Assembly: GCA_004353515.1 (NCBI GenBank)
Contig: SMNZ01000010.1
Span: forward strand, 1-64,000
Direction: 5' to 3'
Length of the DNA stretch: 64,000 bases
Source: Alteromonadaceae bacterium M269
Lineage (GTDB): Bacteria; Pseudomonadota; Gammaproteobacteria; Enterobacterales; Alteromonadaceae
The translations under genes and the position numbers were made by a program. Positions 8,702-18,045 of the stretch are shown here, piece after piece (positions within the stretch are counted from its first letter, which is position 1; each line of letters opens with the position of its first letter). The notes under the pieces are model-generated. The model made no database searches, had not been told where the DNA came from, and was given only the letters and a program-made list of their open reading frames with translations.

Positions 8702-9520
8702 TTAAAACTGTGAGGACATTTCGTTCGCACGAGCGACCGCAGCTTGCATAGCACCAGACAGAATGTCAGGTAACCCTTTATCTTGCATGTGTTCCAATGC
8801 TTTAGCTGTGGTGCCTCCTTTAGATGTAACTTGGGTCCTGAGCTCACTTAATTCAAGTTGTGGATTGTGACAAACCATTTCAGCCGCACCGAGCATTGAT
8901 TGTTGAACAAGCAACCTTGCTTGGTCCTGATCAAAGCCCATACGTATTGCTTCTTGTTGCATAGCTTCTAATATGGCAAAAAAGTAAGCGGGGCTGCTAC
9001 CAGCAGCTGCAATAACGCCATTGATTTTGGATTCTTCTTCAACCCAGATTATTTCGCCGACCATTTTCATCATGTCTTCGGTGAATTGCTTTTGGTCATC
9101 ACTGATTTCAGATGGCGCAAATAGTCCCGACATGCCTTTGCCAATTAAGCTTGGGGTATTAGGCATTACGCGAACAACTTTGGCGTTAGGTGTTAGGAAC
9201 GAAACTAAACGATCAACGGTTATTCCGGCAGCAACAGAAATGAACAGCTTCTGGTTGAGTTCAGGTACGGAAAAAGCTTCGCATACTACTTGCATTAATT
9301 GAGGTTTGACTGACAGTATCACAACATCACTATTGGCGATGGCGTCGTCGTTGTTCTGTGTCACGTTAATTTGAAAGTCAGCATTTAAAGCATCCAGTTT
9401 CCTTTTGCTTGGATTACTGGCGGTAATTAGGTTGGCAGGGTAGCCACTAGCGACCATGCCACTGATAATGCTTCGGCTCATGTTGCCGGCGCCGATAAAG
9501 GCTACGGATTGATATTGCAT
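8702..9520 (-). CDS. proC: pyrroline-5-carboxylate reductase
   Basis: ProC catalyses the last step of proline synthesis, NAD(P)H-dependent reduction of 1-pyrroline-5-carboxylate. The N-terminal Rossmann motif is FIGAGNMSRSII; the C-terminal helical domain holds AAGSSPAYFFAILEAM and TSKGGTTAKAL, which bind substrate. The length of 272 residues is normal. ATG 9520 is preferred over an in-frame TTG four codons earlier. It sits between yggS and yggT. Confidence 0.95.
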   Translation of the reverse strand: MQYQSVAFIGAGNMSRSIISGMVASGYPANLITASNPSKRKLDALNADFQINVTQNNDDAIANSDVVILSVKPQLMQVVCEAFSVPELNQKLFISVAAGITVDRLVSFLTPNAKVVRVMPNTPSLIGKGMSGLFAPSEISDDQKQFTEDMMKMVGEIIWVEEESKINGVIAAAGSSPAYFFAILEAMQQEAIRMGFDQDQARLLVQQSMLGAAEMVCHNPQLELSELRTQVTSKGGTTAKALEHMQDKGLPDILSGAMQAAVARANEMSSQF

Positions 9521-9596
9521 AAAGGTTTCCAATTCGTCTTTGTGTTGGATTGTATAGATCCGAAAAAGGTTTTAATACTGTTGTGCTGCTATTCGT

Positions 9597-10292
9597 TTAC
9601 AACGGCTTTTGGCGAGCGCCAAATATTGCCGTCCCCAATCTGACCATAGTGGAACCATGCTCTATGGCGAGCGCTAAGTCACTGGACATGCCCATAGAAA
9701 GTGTATCGATTTGAGGGTGTGACTCTTGAAGCTGATTGAACAATGATTTCATATCCTCAAATTCTTTAGTGAGTTTTTGAGTGTCCTCTGTTGCCGATGG
9801 GATGGCCATTAAGCCTCTTAACTCAAGCTGTTCCAGACTCGAAATTTCCTGAGCAACATGTACTAGCTCTTCAGGTGCAACACCTGCTTTTTGAGGCTCT
9901 CTGCTGATATTCACCTGTATACAAATCTTAAGAGGCGATTTGGCTACTGGGCGTTGATTATTAATTCTTTGAGCAATCTTTAATCGGTCGACGCTTTGCA
10001 TCCAATCAAAGTGTTCGGCAACGAGCTTGGTTTTGTTGGATTGCAACGGGCCGATGAAATGCCACTCTATATCGGTTAAATCAGACAGCTGTATTATTTT
10101 ATCGACACCTTCTTGTACGTAATTTTCACCAAAACACCGTTGACCTGCGCCATAGGCTGCGTGAATATCTTCTATAGGTTTAGTTTTGCTTACTGCTAAC
10201 AATCGAACGCTGTTTGATGAACGATTAGCCGCTTGGCTGTATTGTTGAATTGAAGTCTGGGCGCTTTTCAGCCGTTCTGCTATTGTTTGCAT
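9597..10292 (-). CDS. yggS: YggS/PROSC family pyridoxal-phosphate homeostasis protein
   Basis: This is a single-domain TIM-barrel protein that binds PLP without known catalytic activity and balances vitamin B6 pools. LLAVSKTKP carries the PLP lysine; FGENYVQEG, WHFIGPLQSNK and LSMGMSSDLALAIEHGSTMVR are family hallmarks, the last binding the phosphate. The start at 10292 gives MQTIAERLKSA, the usual N-terminus; longer in-frame starts would run through the pilT coding region. It is divergent from pilT with only 16 bases between starts. Confidence 0.94.
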   Translation of the reverse strand: MQTIAERLKSAQTSIQQYSQAANRSSNSVRLLAVSKTKPIEDIHAAYGAGQRCFGENYVQEGVDKIIQLSDLTDIEWHFIGPLQSNKTKLVAEHFDWMQSVDRLKIAQRINNQRPVAKSPLKICIQVNISREPQKAGVAPEELVHVAQEISSLEQLELRGLMAIPSATEDTQKLTKEFEDMKSLFNQLQESHPQIDTLSMGMSSDLALAIEHGSTMVRLGTAIFGARQKPL

Positions 10293-10308
10293 AATTTGAA
10301 CGAAAAAG

Positions 10309-11361
10309 ATGGGAGTCAAGGCTTTGGATATTACCGAACTTTTAGCCTTTAGTGTCAAAAATAACGCATCAGATTTACATTTAAGTGCAGGGCTACCGCC
10401 CATTATTCGCGTTGATGGTGAGATGCGACGCCTTAATGTTCCCGAGATGGATCATAAACAAGTTCACTCGTTAATTTATGAAATCATGAACGATGGTCAG
10501 CGCAAAGAATACGAAGAGAACCTCGAAACTGACTTCTCGTTTGAAGTGAAAGGCTTGTCTCGCTTCAGGGTAAATGCTTTTGTTCAAAACCGTGGTGCAG
10601 CTGCTGTTTTACGTACTATCCCTAGCGATATTCTGACTCTGGATCAACTAGGTGCTCCGAGTATTTTTAAAGACATCATTAATCAGCCAACAGGTATTGT
10701 TTTGGTAACTGGTGCAACGGGTTCAGGTAAGAGTACGACCCTGGCAGCTATGGTTGATCATATCAATGCGCACAAGCGCGAGCATATTCTGACCATTGAA
10801 GATCCTATCGAATTCGTTCACGAAAATAAGATGTCTGTAATTAACCAACGGGAAGTTCATCGCGATACGCACAGCTTTAACAATGCCTTGCGTTCCGCTC
10901 TGCGTGAAGACCCTGATGTTATTCTGGTTGGTGAATTAAGGGATTTGGAGACGATCCGCCTTGCTATTTCTGCTGCGGAAACTGGTCACTTAGTCTTTGG
11001 TACCTTGCACACAAACTCTGCACCAAAAACGATTGACCGTATTATTGATGTTTTCCCCGCTGAGGAAAAATCTATGGTTCGTTCTATGCTGTCTGAATCT
11101 CTACGCGCTGTTATATCGCAAACGCTGTTGAAGAAAATTGGCGGTGGTCGGGTTGCGGCTCATGAGATTATGGTCGGTATTCCGGCTATCAGGAACTTGA
11201 TACGTGAAGATAAAGTGCCGCAGATGTACTCTGTTATTCAGACTGGACAACAGCATGGTATGCAGACTATGGATCAGTGTTTACAGCGCTTGGTAGGGCA
11301 GGGACTGATTTCACCGCAAGATGCTGCTGAGAAGTCAGTTGATAAACAACCTAAGTTTTAG
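10309..11361 (+). CDS. pilT: type IV pilus retraction ATPase PilT
   Basis: PilT is the hexameric ATPase that powers pilus retraction and twitching. Visible motifs are ASDLHLSAG, Walker A GATGSGKST, the Asp box, Walker B VILVGELRD and the His box HLVFGTLHTNSA, plus the C-terminal AIRNLIRE motif that PilT needs for retraction. The length of 350 residues is normal. The ATG at 10309 has only a weak purine run ahead of it; a TTG at 10324 would give the more usual LDITELL start. pilU follows after 9 bases. Confidence 0.96.
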   Translation: MGVKALDITELLAFSVKNNASDLHLSAGLPPIIRVDGEMRRLNVPEMDHKQVHSLIYEIMNDGQRKEYEENLETDFSFEVKGLSRFRVNAFVQNRGAAAVLRTIPSDILTLDQLGAPSIFKDIINQPTGIVLVTGATGSGKSTTLAAMVDHINAHKREHILTIEDPIEFVHENKMSVINQREVHRDTHSFNNALRSALREDPDVILVGELRDLETIRLAISAAETGHLVFGTLHTNSAPKTIDRIIDVFPAEEKSMVRSMLSESLRAVISQTLLKKIGGGRVAAHEIMVGIPAIRNLIREDKVPQMYSVIQTGQQHGMQTMDQCLQRLVGQGLISPQDAAEKSVDKQPKF

Positions 11362-11370
11362 GAGTTGAAT

Positions 11371-12483
11371 ATGCAGTTGACGCCTTATTTACAACAGATG
11401 GCTGATCAAGGCGCATCTGACTTATTTATTACGGTTGGTTTTCCGGTCAGCGCCAAAATAAACGGCCAGATGACCACTTTGTCTGCTAGCAAGTTAACGG
11501 AAGAAGAAGCTCTGGCTTTGGTTCATGATGTAATGAACCCTAAGCAAAAGCAGGAGTTTGATGATTCAAAAGAATGTAACTTTGCCATAGCCAGAGATGG
11601 TGTTGGGCGTTTTCGTTGCAGTGCTTTCTGGCAGCGTGATATGGCGGGAATGGTTGTTCGTCGAATCGTAACGCAAATCCCCAAAATTGATGACCTTGGC
11701 TTACCACCTGTTTTAAAAGACGTGATTATGTCGAAACGCGGCCTTGTACTTTTCGTTGGTGCGACAGGTACAGGTAAGTCGACATCATTAGCTGCTTTAA
11801 TGGGACACAGAAATCATTCATCCAAAGGGCATATTCTAACCATAGAAGATCCGATTGAATTTGTGCACGAACACGCGAATTGTGTGGTGACTCAACGTGA
11901 AGTGGGTATCGATACGAAGTCGTTTGACGATGCGTTGAAGAGCTCGTTGAGACAAGCACCAGACGTCATTCTGATTGGTGAGATTCGCTCAATGGAGATT
12001 ATGGAATACGCCATGTCATTTGCCGACACAGGACATTTATGTGTAGCCACCCTGCACGCCAATAATGCAAACCAGGCGATTGAACGTATTATGCATTTAT
12101 GTCCTAAAGATCAGCATGAAAAGTTACGCTTTGATTTGAGTATGAATATGCGGGCTATCATTGCTCAGCAACTAGTACCTACTAAAGATGGTAATGGTCG
12201 GGTAGCCGCTATTGAGATATTGCTCGATTCGCCATTGGTCAGAGACCTTATCCAGCGTAATGAAATAGGTGCGTTGAAAGATGCGATGAAGAAGGCTAAG
12301 GAACAGGGAATGCAGACCTTTGATATGGCGCTTTATGAGCTTTATAAAGCCGATAAAATCAGCTATGACCAAGCGATACACCATGCTGATTCTCCGAATG
12401 ATTTGCGTCTTATGCTTAAACTTGAAACTGATGAGGGGACAAGTTTGGGGTCTCTGAGTAATGTTTCAATCGATATGGACTAG
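11371..12483 (+). CDS. pilU: type IV pilus PilT-dependent ATPase PilU
   Basis: PilU assists PilT-driven retraction. Walker A is GATGTGKST, Walker B VILIGEIRS and the His box HLCVATLHANNA; the tail beyond residue 340 is longer than in PilT, as usual for PilU. ATG 11371 is chosen because TAGGAG, overlapping the pilT stop, lies 6 bases before it; a TTG two codons earlier overlaps that ribosome site. Confidence 0.95.
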   Translation: MQLTPYLQQMADQGASDLFITVGFPVSAKINGQMTTLSASKLTEEEALALVHDVMNPKQKQEFDDSKECNFAIARDGVGRFRCSAFWQRDMAGMVVRRIVTQIPKIDDLGLPPVLKDVIMSKRGLVLFVGATGTGKSTSLAALMGHRNHSSKGHILTIEDPIEFVHEHANCVVTQREVGIDTKSFDDALKSSLRQAPDVILIGEIRSMEIMEYAMSFADTGHLCVATLHANNANQAIERIMHLCPKDQHEKLRFDLSMNMRAIIAQQLVPTKDGNGRVAAIEILLDSPLVRDLIQRNEIGALKDAMKKAKEQGMQTFDMALYELYKADKISYDQAIHHADSPNDLRLMLKLETDEGTSLGSLSNVSIDMD

Positions 12484-12498
12484 TGCTTAACGAGTTGT

Positions 12499-12807
12499 AT
12501 GATAAAGCTCTTTAGTAGTGACGACAGATTTATTGTCTTTAGAGTGAAAGACATGCTGGATAATGCTGGCATCCCTTGCTTTGTGAAGAACGAGTTCGCT
12601 ATAGGTGGCATTGGCGATTTAGCCCCATTTGACTGTTTGCCAGAAGTTTGGTTGGCAGATGAAGAATGGGAACCTAAAGCTAAGCGACTGTTAAAAGAAC
12701 TTTTAGAACAAAATCATGGGGAGGAAGATTGGTTTTGTCCTTTCTGCAAGGAGAAAAACGCAGCAAGCTTTGAAATCTGCTGGAACTGCGGAAAAGAATC
12801 AACATAA
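12499..12807 (+). CDS. DUF2007-type protein with C-terminal zinc ribbon
   Basis: The first about 70 residues match the DUF2007/putative signal-transducing fold (MIKLFSSDDRFIVFRVKDMLDNAGI, then GGIGDLAPFDCLPEVWLAD). The last 25 carry a four-cysteine zinc ribbon (WFCPFCKEK...CWNCGKES). It is small and cytoplasmic, starts 15 bases after pilU and may be cotranscribed with it. The biological role is unknown. Confidence 0.8.
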   Translation: MIKLFSSDDRFIVFRVKDMLDNAGIPCFVKNEFAIGGIGDLAPFDCLPEVWLADEEWEPKAKRLLKELLEQNHGEEDWFCPFCKEKNAASFEICWNCGKEST

Positions 12808-12812
12808 AAAAA

Positions 12813-12838
12813 GGGCTAACAACCATAGCTGTTAGCCC
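12813..12838 (-). terminator. terminator for the thioredoxin-like gene
   Basis: The 9-bp stem GGGCTAACA / TGTTAGCCC is preceded on the plus strand by eight A residues, which read as a U tract on the minus strand. It therefore terminates the minus-strand gene ending at 12861; it has no T tract in the plus direction. Confidence 0.8.
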
Positions 12839-12860
12839 TATCCCAGAAACTTAATTGTCT

Positions 12861-13358
12861 TTAATCAGCGATTGATTCAACTAAGAATTTTGCTGCTATT
12901 TCAAGGTTTGGATCTTCTGGATCTGAAGTACCCGTTACACCAACAATTTGTCCTTTTGCATCAACAAATACTGTTGTTGGTGTGCCTCTAACATTGAATT
13001 TATCGAAGGCAATTTCGTCACCTAAAATCAATGTTTTAAATGACATATTACGGTCATCCAATGTTGCTTGAGGTGTTGCACCATCGTCTTCACGGATACT
13101 GATAGCAATCATTTCTAAACCTTGGTCTTTGTATTTGCGATAAACGCGATCTAAACCCGGTTGAAGCTTTTTACAGTAAGGGCACCATGTCGCCCAGAAA
13201 TGAAGAATAACTGGTTTACCCTTGTAGTCGCTTGATTTAACTAACTCACCTGCTTCATTGTACAGTTGCCATTCAGGCATCATTTGAAGCTGTTCTTCTT
13301 GAGCAAATAAACCAAAAGATGCCGTTAATAATGCCAACGACGCAATAAGTAGACGCAT
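12861..13358 (-). CDS. TlpA-like exported thioredoxin-fold protein
   Basis: Starting at 13358 the protein opens with a signal peptide (MRLLIASLALLTASFGLFA), which is why this ATG is preferred over upstream ones. The thioredoxin fold carries HFWATWCPYCKKLQP (CxxC active site) and the cis-Pro segment VRGTPTTVFVD. Such periplasmic proteins reduce disulfides, for example in cytochrome c maturation. A role in haem attachment for the many c-type cytochromes of this window is possible but not shown by position; the gene stands alone. Confidence 0.87.
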   Translation of the reverse strand: MRLLIASLALLTASFGLFAQEEQLQMMPEWQLYNEAGELVKSSDYKGKPVILHFWATWCPYCKKLQPGLDRVYRKYKDQGLEMIAISIREDDGATPQATLDDRNMSFKTLILGDEIAFDKFNVRGTPTTVFVDAKGQIVGVTGTSDPEDPNLEIAAKFLVESIAD

Positions 13359-13537
13359 AATACAATGAACTCTCGTTAAGATTTTTTGAGTAGACATGAG
13401 TTTATACAATAAACTTTCAGACAGGTATGAGTCTTTAGGTGAAGGTGTGAACGGACTTTTACACCTATGAGAGCGGCTCTAATACCGCATTCTCAAAATT
13501 AGCGAGTTAGCGCCATTCCTAGGTGTGTTGGTAAGCG

Positions 13538-13954
13538 TTACTGAGACATCCAGCTTTGTACAATGAGGCAAGCAGAGACACTATCAATCTTGTTTTTATC
13601 CAGCTTTTTATAGCCGCCTAATTCAAAAAGTTGTGACTTAGCATCCGCTGTTGTTAAGCGTTCGTCCCAGGTTTCTACGGGCTTTTTGAACTTAGCATGT
13701 AATCTATTGGCGAATTTCTTGGCGCCATAGGTGACTTGCTGATAGGTCCCGTCCATATTTAACGGGAGCCCAACGACCACGATATGTGGTTGCCATTCTT
13801 CATAGATGTTAGCAATCAGATCCCAATTAGGAATGCCATCTGTGGCTTTTAGTGCTGCAAGAGGTGTTGCTGTACCTGTAATTTCCTGGCCTATGGCAAC
13901 ACCAATACTTTTGGTCCCAAAATCGAACCCTAAGACTGTGCGAGAACTACTCAT
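13538..13954 (-). CDS. ruvX: RuvX/YqgF, Holliday-junction-resolvase-like pre-16S rRNA nuclease
   Basis: RuvX (YqgF) has an RNase H-like fold and is implicated in 5' processing of 16S rRNA. The motifs are [15 protein letters not shown] (first catalytic Asp), [17 protein letters not shown] (Glu) and [14 protein letters not shown] (last Asp). The length of 138 residues is typical. The start overlaps the stop of yqgE by 4 bases, so translation is probably coupled. Confidence 0.95.
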   Translation of the reverse strand: MSSSRTVLGFDFGTKSIGVAIGQEITGTATPLAALKATDGIPNWDLIANIYEEWQPHIVVVGLPLNMDGTYQQVTYGAKKFANRLHAKFKKPVETWDERLTTADAKSQLFELGGYKKLDKNKIDSVSACLIVQSWMSQ

Positions 13955-14508
13955 GCGTGACCGACTTCGTCACTTAATTGCCAGCTTTCAATACCGAGTT
14001 TGCTCAGGGCGGTTTGCCATTTGAGGTGGATAGGGGTGTCGAATAACAGCTCTTCATCGGCTTCGACGGTAAGCCATGAGTTTTGTTGGATTTCGTCTTC
14101 AAGCTGTCCTGCACTCCAACCAGCATACCCCAAAGCTGTAATGACTTTGTCTGGCGCTCCATCATTCCCTAAAACTGACAAAATATCAGTGGATGTTGTT
14201 ACCATGATATCTGATGTCAGTTTTAAGCTAGAATCCCAACCCTCTTGTGCTGAGTGAATAATAAAACCTCTATCTTCACTAACAGGGCCTCCTGCTCGAA
14301 CGATTTGTTTTCCTTTCTCCTCGTCAATAGGTGTTTCAATATTGACCTGCTTAAGCAGCTCTGAAAGGCTCATACCCACAGGTTGATTCACCACTATGCC
14401 CATAGAGCCTTCTGCATTGTGTTCACACATATAGATAAGAGTGCGTTCAAAATAACTTTTTGCCAAATTGGGCATGGCGATTAAGAAGTGGTTTTCTAAT
14501 GAAAGCAT
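13951..14508 (-). CDS. yqgE: YqgE/AlgH family protein
   Basis: The hallmarks are [52 protein letters not shown] and [14 protein letters not shown]. The family is conserved next to ruvX and gshB in gammaproteobacteria; its molecular function is not established. The length of 185 residues is normal and there is no signal peptide. It lies between gshB (13 bases) and ruvX (4-base overlap). Confidence 0.94.
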   Translation of the reverse strand: MLSLENHFLIAMPNLAKSYFERTLIYMCEHNAEGSMGIVVNQPVGMSLSELLKQVNIETPIDEEKGKQIVRAGGPVSEDRGFIIHSAQEGWDSSLKLTSDIMVTTSTDILSVLGNDGAPDKVITALGYAGWSAGQLEDEIQQNSWLTVEADEELLFDTPIHLKWQTALSKLGIESWQLSDEVGHA

Positions 14509-14521
14509 TGAGTCCCTAAAC

Positions 14522-15475
14522 CTAAGCTGCGTTTAAGCGTTTTTCGATAGCATTAAAGAGCATACCAATAATATCGACATCGTATGCTGCTTCGATTTCT
14601 CTGACGCAAGTTGGGCTGGTCACGTTAATCTCGGTGACTTTATCGCCGATGACATCAAGGCCAACAAAAATCAGCCCATGCTCTACCAGCTTAGGTGCAA
14701 TTTGTTCAGCGATGGCGCGATCGGATTCTGAAATAGGTTGTGCTCTACCCGTGCCGCCAGCGGCTAGGTTTCCGCGAGTTTCGCCTTTGGTTGGCAATCT
14801 GGCTAGACAATAAGGAACAACTTCACCATCAACGATTAAGATACGCTTATCGCCATCTTTGATCTCAGGCATGTATTGCTGGAACATGGCGTATTGACTG
14901 CCGTACTTGGTTAAGGTTTCTATGATTACCCCTAGGTTGTTGCCATCTGGCTTAACTCTAAAGATAGATGTTCCGCCCATACCGTCAAGTGGTTTACAGA
15001 TAATGTCACCGTGCTTTTGTTGGAATTCTCGGATGAGGCTTTCTTTACTGGTCACAAGAGTGGCAGGAATAAGTTCTGGGAACCAAGAGGTGAACAGTTT
15101 TTCATTGAAGTCGCGTAGGCTTTGTGCTTTGTTGACGACTAAAGTGCCCGCTTGTTCAGCCAAGTCAAACATATGTGTTGCGTAGATAAACTCATTATCG
15201 ACAGGTGGATCTTTACGCATTAACAGGACGTCTAAATCACCTAAGAAGTTCGTCTCAATATCACCAAAAGTGAACCAATCATTAGGATCAGCTTGAACAG
15301 AGAGTGGACGCATCTGAGCCATAGGCCGACCCTGATCAAAATATAGATCGCCTAACTCCATATAGAATATGTCGTATCCTCTCGCTTGTGCTTGTAGCAA
15401 CATAGCAAAGCTGGTGTCTTTCTTAATGTTAATGGACTGGATAGGATCCATGACAATGCCGAGTTTTATAGCCAC
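14522..15475 (-). CDS. gshB: glutathione synthetase
   Basis: GshB joins gamma-glutamylcysteine and glycine using ATP. The protein starts with the family's KLGIVMDPIQSI and contains MRKDPPVDNEFIYATH, the ATP-grasp segments ICKPLDGMGGTSIF and RIL-VDGEVVPYCLARLP, and metal-binding EINVTSPTCVREIE. The length of 317 residues is typical. It is the first gene of the gshB-yqgE-ruvX unit. Confidence 0.96.
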   Translation of the reverse strand: MAIKLGIVMDPIQSINIKKDTSFAMLLQAQARGYDIFYMELGDLYFDQGRPMAQMRPLSVQADPNDWFTFGDIETNFLGDLDVLLMRKDPPVDNEFIYATHMFDLAEQAGTLVVNKAQSLRDFNEKLFTSWFPELIPATLVTSKESLIREFQQKHGDIICKPLDGMGGTSIFRVKPDGNNLGVIIETLTKYGSQYAMFQQYMPEIKDGDKRILIVDGEVVPYCLARLPTKGETRGNLAAGGTGRAQPISESDRAIAEQIAPKLVEHGLIFVGLDVIGDKVTEINVTSPTCVREIEAAYDVDIIGMLFNAIEKRLNAA

Positions 15476-15602
15476 TATGATTCTCTTTGGGTATGCATAT
15501 TAAGATAAGTACCATAGGTGATGGTGCTATGGCAAAAAATCAAGGGGAGAGGCTAAAACAGTCCTAAAATCTATTGTTTACAAGCGTGGGAATTGAAAGA
15601 GG

Positions 15603-17048
15603 TTACTCTTGGAGTCTCTGACTTTGTGGAAATTGGATATCGAATTTGACCCCTTTTCCAGGCTTAGACGAACAATCAATCGAACCTTCGAGTAATTTCA
15701 CGACTAGGTTATAGCATAAGTGCATGCCTAAACCGCCACTGCCAAAGCGTTGACCTATGGTGAAGAAAGGCTTGTAGATGTTATCTATGGTGTGTTGCGC
15801 CATGCCTTTGCCATTGTCTCTGTATTTCAGGAGTACGTTGTTTCCCTGTGTGTAAGCTTCAATGGTGATATGGCCTTCGTCTTCAACATCAAAACCGTGA
15901 GTTGCTGAATTCACAATAAGGTTCATTAATATCTGGCTGAAAGCACCTGGGTAACTCATTACGTTAACGTCTGGTGCAATATCAATACAGAATTTTAACT
16001 TGGTATTTTTTAAGCGAGGCTTAAGCGATAATAGAATTTCATCAACGTAATCGCAGAGGTTAAAACACCGTATATCGTGACTGTGTTGATCAATGGATAG
16101 TTGTTTGAAGGTTTTAACCAATTCTGTTGAGCGTGCTAGGTTGCGCTCTATAATCAGCGATGCTTCTTCTATTTCATCAAAGAGTGAAATAAGTTCTGAA
16201 CGTTTTAATTGGCCGCTTTCGAGTTTGTCTCGAGCCTGTTTTTGGATCATGCTCAAGTGGCTGACTGCTGTAATACCAACGCCTATAGGTGTATTGATTT
16301 CGTGTGTTAGACTCGACATCATAGTTCCTAGCGATGCCATGTTTTCCATTTCGACGAGTTGCTTTTGCACGTCGTTTCTTTGCATAAGTGCTTTTTTGAG
16401 CAGCTTGTTAGCTTCGGTTAAGTCTTTAGTTCTCTCTTCAACACGATTTTGCAATTCAATTTTTGTTTGCTGCAGCGATTCAATGTTTAACGCTCGTTCT
16501 ATGATAATCGCTGCTATGTGAGCCTCGGTTTCCAGCGTTTGGAGATCTTCATCGGTAGGGAATCTATGCTCTTCAAAATAAACAGCGAATGTTCCTAACA
16601 ATTTTTGTGATGGCGATATGATAGGGTGAGACCAGCATGCTGCTAAACCATTAGCCGCTGCTAAATCTCGATATTTTTCCCAACAATTGTCTTCGCTAAT
16701 ATTGTGACTAATTGCCGCTTCCTTCGAATAAGCAGCTTTCGCATTGGAACCAGAGCTCTCATCAATATTGATAGCGTACATAGAATGCGCATATTTGGAG
16801 GGCATGCTAGGGCCAACCAGGAAACTAAGTGTGTTGGATTCGTTGTCAGCTAGCATAATGGCGCATTTTGCACCTTGAATTGCTTGCTCTAGCGCTTTAA
16901 TAAGCTCTGTTAAAACAGAAGGAAGGCTAGCGCCATCAACAAGTTGGCTTAATGCATTTGTTCTACCCGTACTAATAGCTTGCGTTTGTGTTAAACGCCT
17001 ATCGGTTGTCGGTAACTCTAACGGCTGAATAGAGGAAGTACTTCGCAT
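15603..17048 (-). CDS. soluble GAF-domain sensor histidine kinase
   Basis: There is no membrane segment. Residues about 35-190 are a GAF-type sensor domain; about 190-240 are a coiled coil (RVEERTKDLTEANKLLKKAL); the phosphoacceptor is in SSLTHEINTPIG (His249), an H-box variant found in GAF and PAS kinases; residues about 350-475 are the ATPase with the N box NLIVNSATHG, G1 RDNGKGM and G2 GSGGLGMHLCYNLV. No response regulator gene lies nearby, so the partner is unknown. It interrupts the common gshB-rsmE neighbourhood. Confidence 0.88.
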   Translation of the reverse strand: MRSTSSIQPLELPTTDRRLTQTQAISTGRTNALSQLVDGASLPSVLTELIKALEQAIQGAKCAIMLADNESNTLSFLVGPSMPSKYAHSMYAINIDESSGSNAKAAYSKEAAISHNISEDNCWEKYRDLAAANGLAACWSHPIISPSQKLLGTFAVYFEEHRFPTDEDLQTLETEAHIAAIIIERALNIESLQQTKIELQNRVEERTKDLTEANKLLKKALMQRNDVQKQLVEMENMASLGTMMSSLTHEINTPIGVGITAVSHLSMIQKQARDKLESGQLKRSELISLFDEIEEASLIIERNLARSTELVKTFKQLSIDQHSHDIRCFNLCDYVDEILLSLKPRLKNTKLKFCIDIAPDVNVMSYPGAFSQILMNLIVNSATHGFDVEDEGHITIEAYTQGNNVLLKYRDNGKGMAQHTIDNIYKPFFTIGQRFGSGGLGMHLCYNLVVKLLEGSIDCSSKPGKGVKFDIQFPQSQRLQE

Positions 17049-17194
17049 TTTACTACCACGACTTATTAATTAACATCGAGCTTTCAGATAAGGTTTTTTT
17101 CGACCTTGTTGATTAAAATACTAGCAGCTTTAGTTGAAATAATAAACGGTCTAAAAATTAACCAAAACCCTTATTTATTAATGGGTTAGGGTAA

Positions 17195-17923
17195 TTAAAT
17201 GTCTCCAAATTGGCTCTGTAGAATAGCAATGCTCGTTAACGCAGCGGTCTCTGTTCTCAGGATTCTTGGACCCATGCTTACCGAGGCATATCCCGCTTCT
17301 TTTGAAATGTAAACTTCTCGATCAGAGAACCCGCCTTCAGGGCCAATCATTAATCTAATACCTTGATGACTGTATGGGAGTTGACTCATTCTCTGCTCTG
17401 ATTTTGGATCGAGGGTTAGCCTAAGCTCTGATGTTGATTGCTTTACCCAGTCGTTTAACGTTACGACATCATTTAGCTTCGGAAGGCTATTCCTACCTGA
17501 CTGTTCACAAGCACCAACAATGATTTTTTGCCACTGTTGTTGCTTTTTTTGCCAACGTTCAGGTGAGAGTTTGACCACACAGCGCTCGGTGATAATAGGT
17601 GTTATCTCTTGCACTCCAAGCTCGACAGACTTCTGGATCACCAGGTCCATCCGGTCACCTTTGGATATGCCTTGACCAAGGTGGATAGGGAGTGGGGATT
17701 CCACTGAAAGACTGAGTTTGGCGTCGACCATGGCGACAACTTCGCGTTTTTTCGCAAGCGCAATATGTGCGGAATATTCATTGCCATCACCATTAAAAAG
17801 AACAATTGGATGTTCCTCTTTTAACCTCAATACATTAGCGACATGGTTAGTTGCATCCGGCGTTAAAGTCACTTTACTGTCTGTAGCTAATAGGTCAGGG
17901 TGGAATATTCGCGGGATCTGCAT
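17195..17923 (-). CDS. rsmE: 16S rRNA (uracil-1498-N3)-methyltransferase
   Basis: RsmE methylates N3 of U1498 in 16S rRNA using S-adenosylmethionine. It is a SPOUT protein with an N-terminal PUA-like domain and the C-terminal knot motifs LMIGPEGGFSDREV and SMGPRILRTETA. KSVELGVQEITPIITERC is also characteristic. The length of 242 residues is normal. It is transcribed alone on the minus strand. Confidence 0.95.
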   Translation of the reverse strand: MQIPRIFHPDLLATDSKVTLTPDATNHVANVLRLKEEHPIVLFNGDGNEYSAHIALAKKREVVAMVDAKLSLSVESPLPIHLGQGISKGDRMDLVIQKSVELGVQEITPIITERCVVKLSPERWQKKQQQWQKIIVGACEQSGRNSLPKLNDVVTLNDWVKQSTSELRLTLDPKSEQRMSQLPYSHQGIRLMIGPEGGFSDREVYISKEAGYASVSMGPRILRTETAALTSIAILQSQFGDI

Positions 17924-18045
17924 AATGTCTGTTTTTCTTCAGGCGTTGTATTGTTGATTGTTATCTATGTTATCAGAACATAGCGACTGATGGTGATGTC
18001 GTGATAGGGTTGGTCAAAAAAATGATAGTGAGGAGTTAGTACCTT

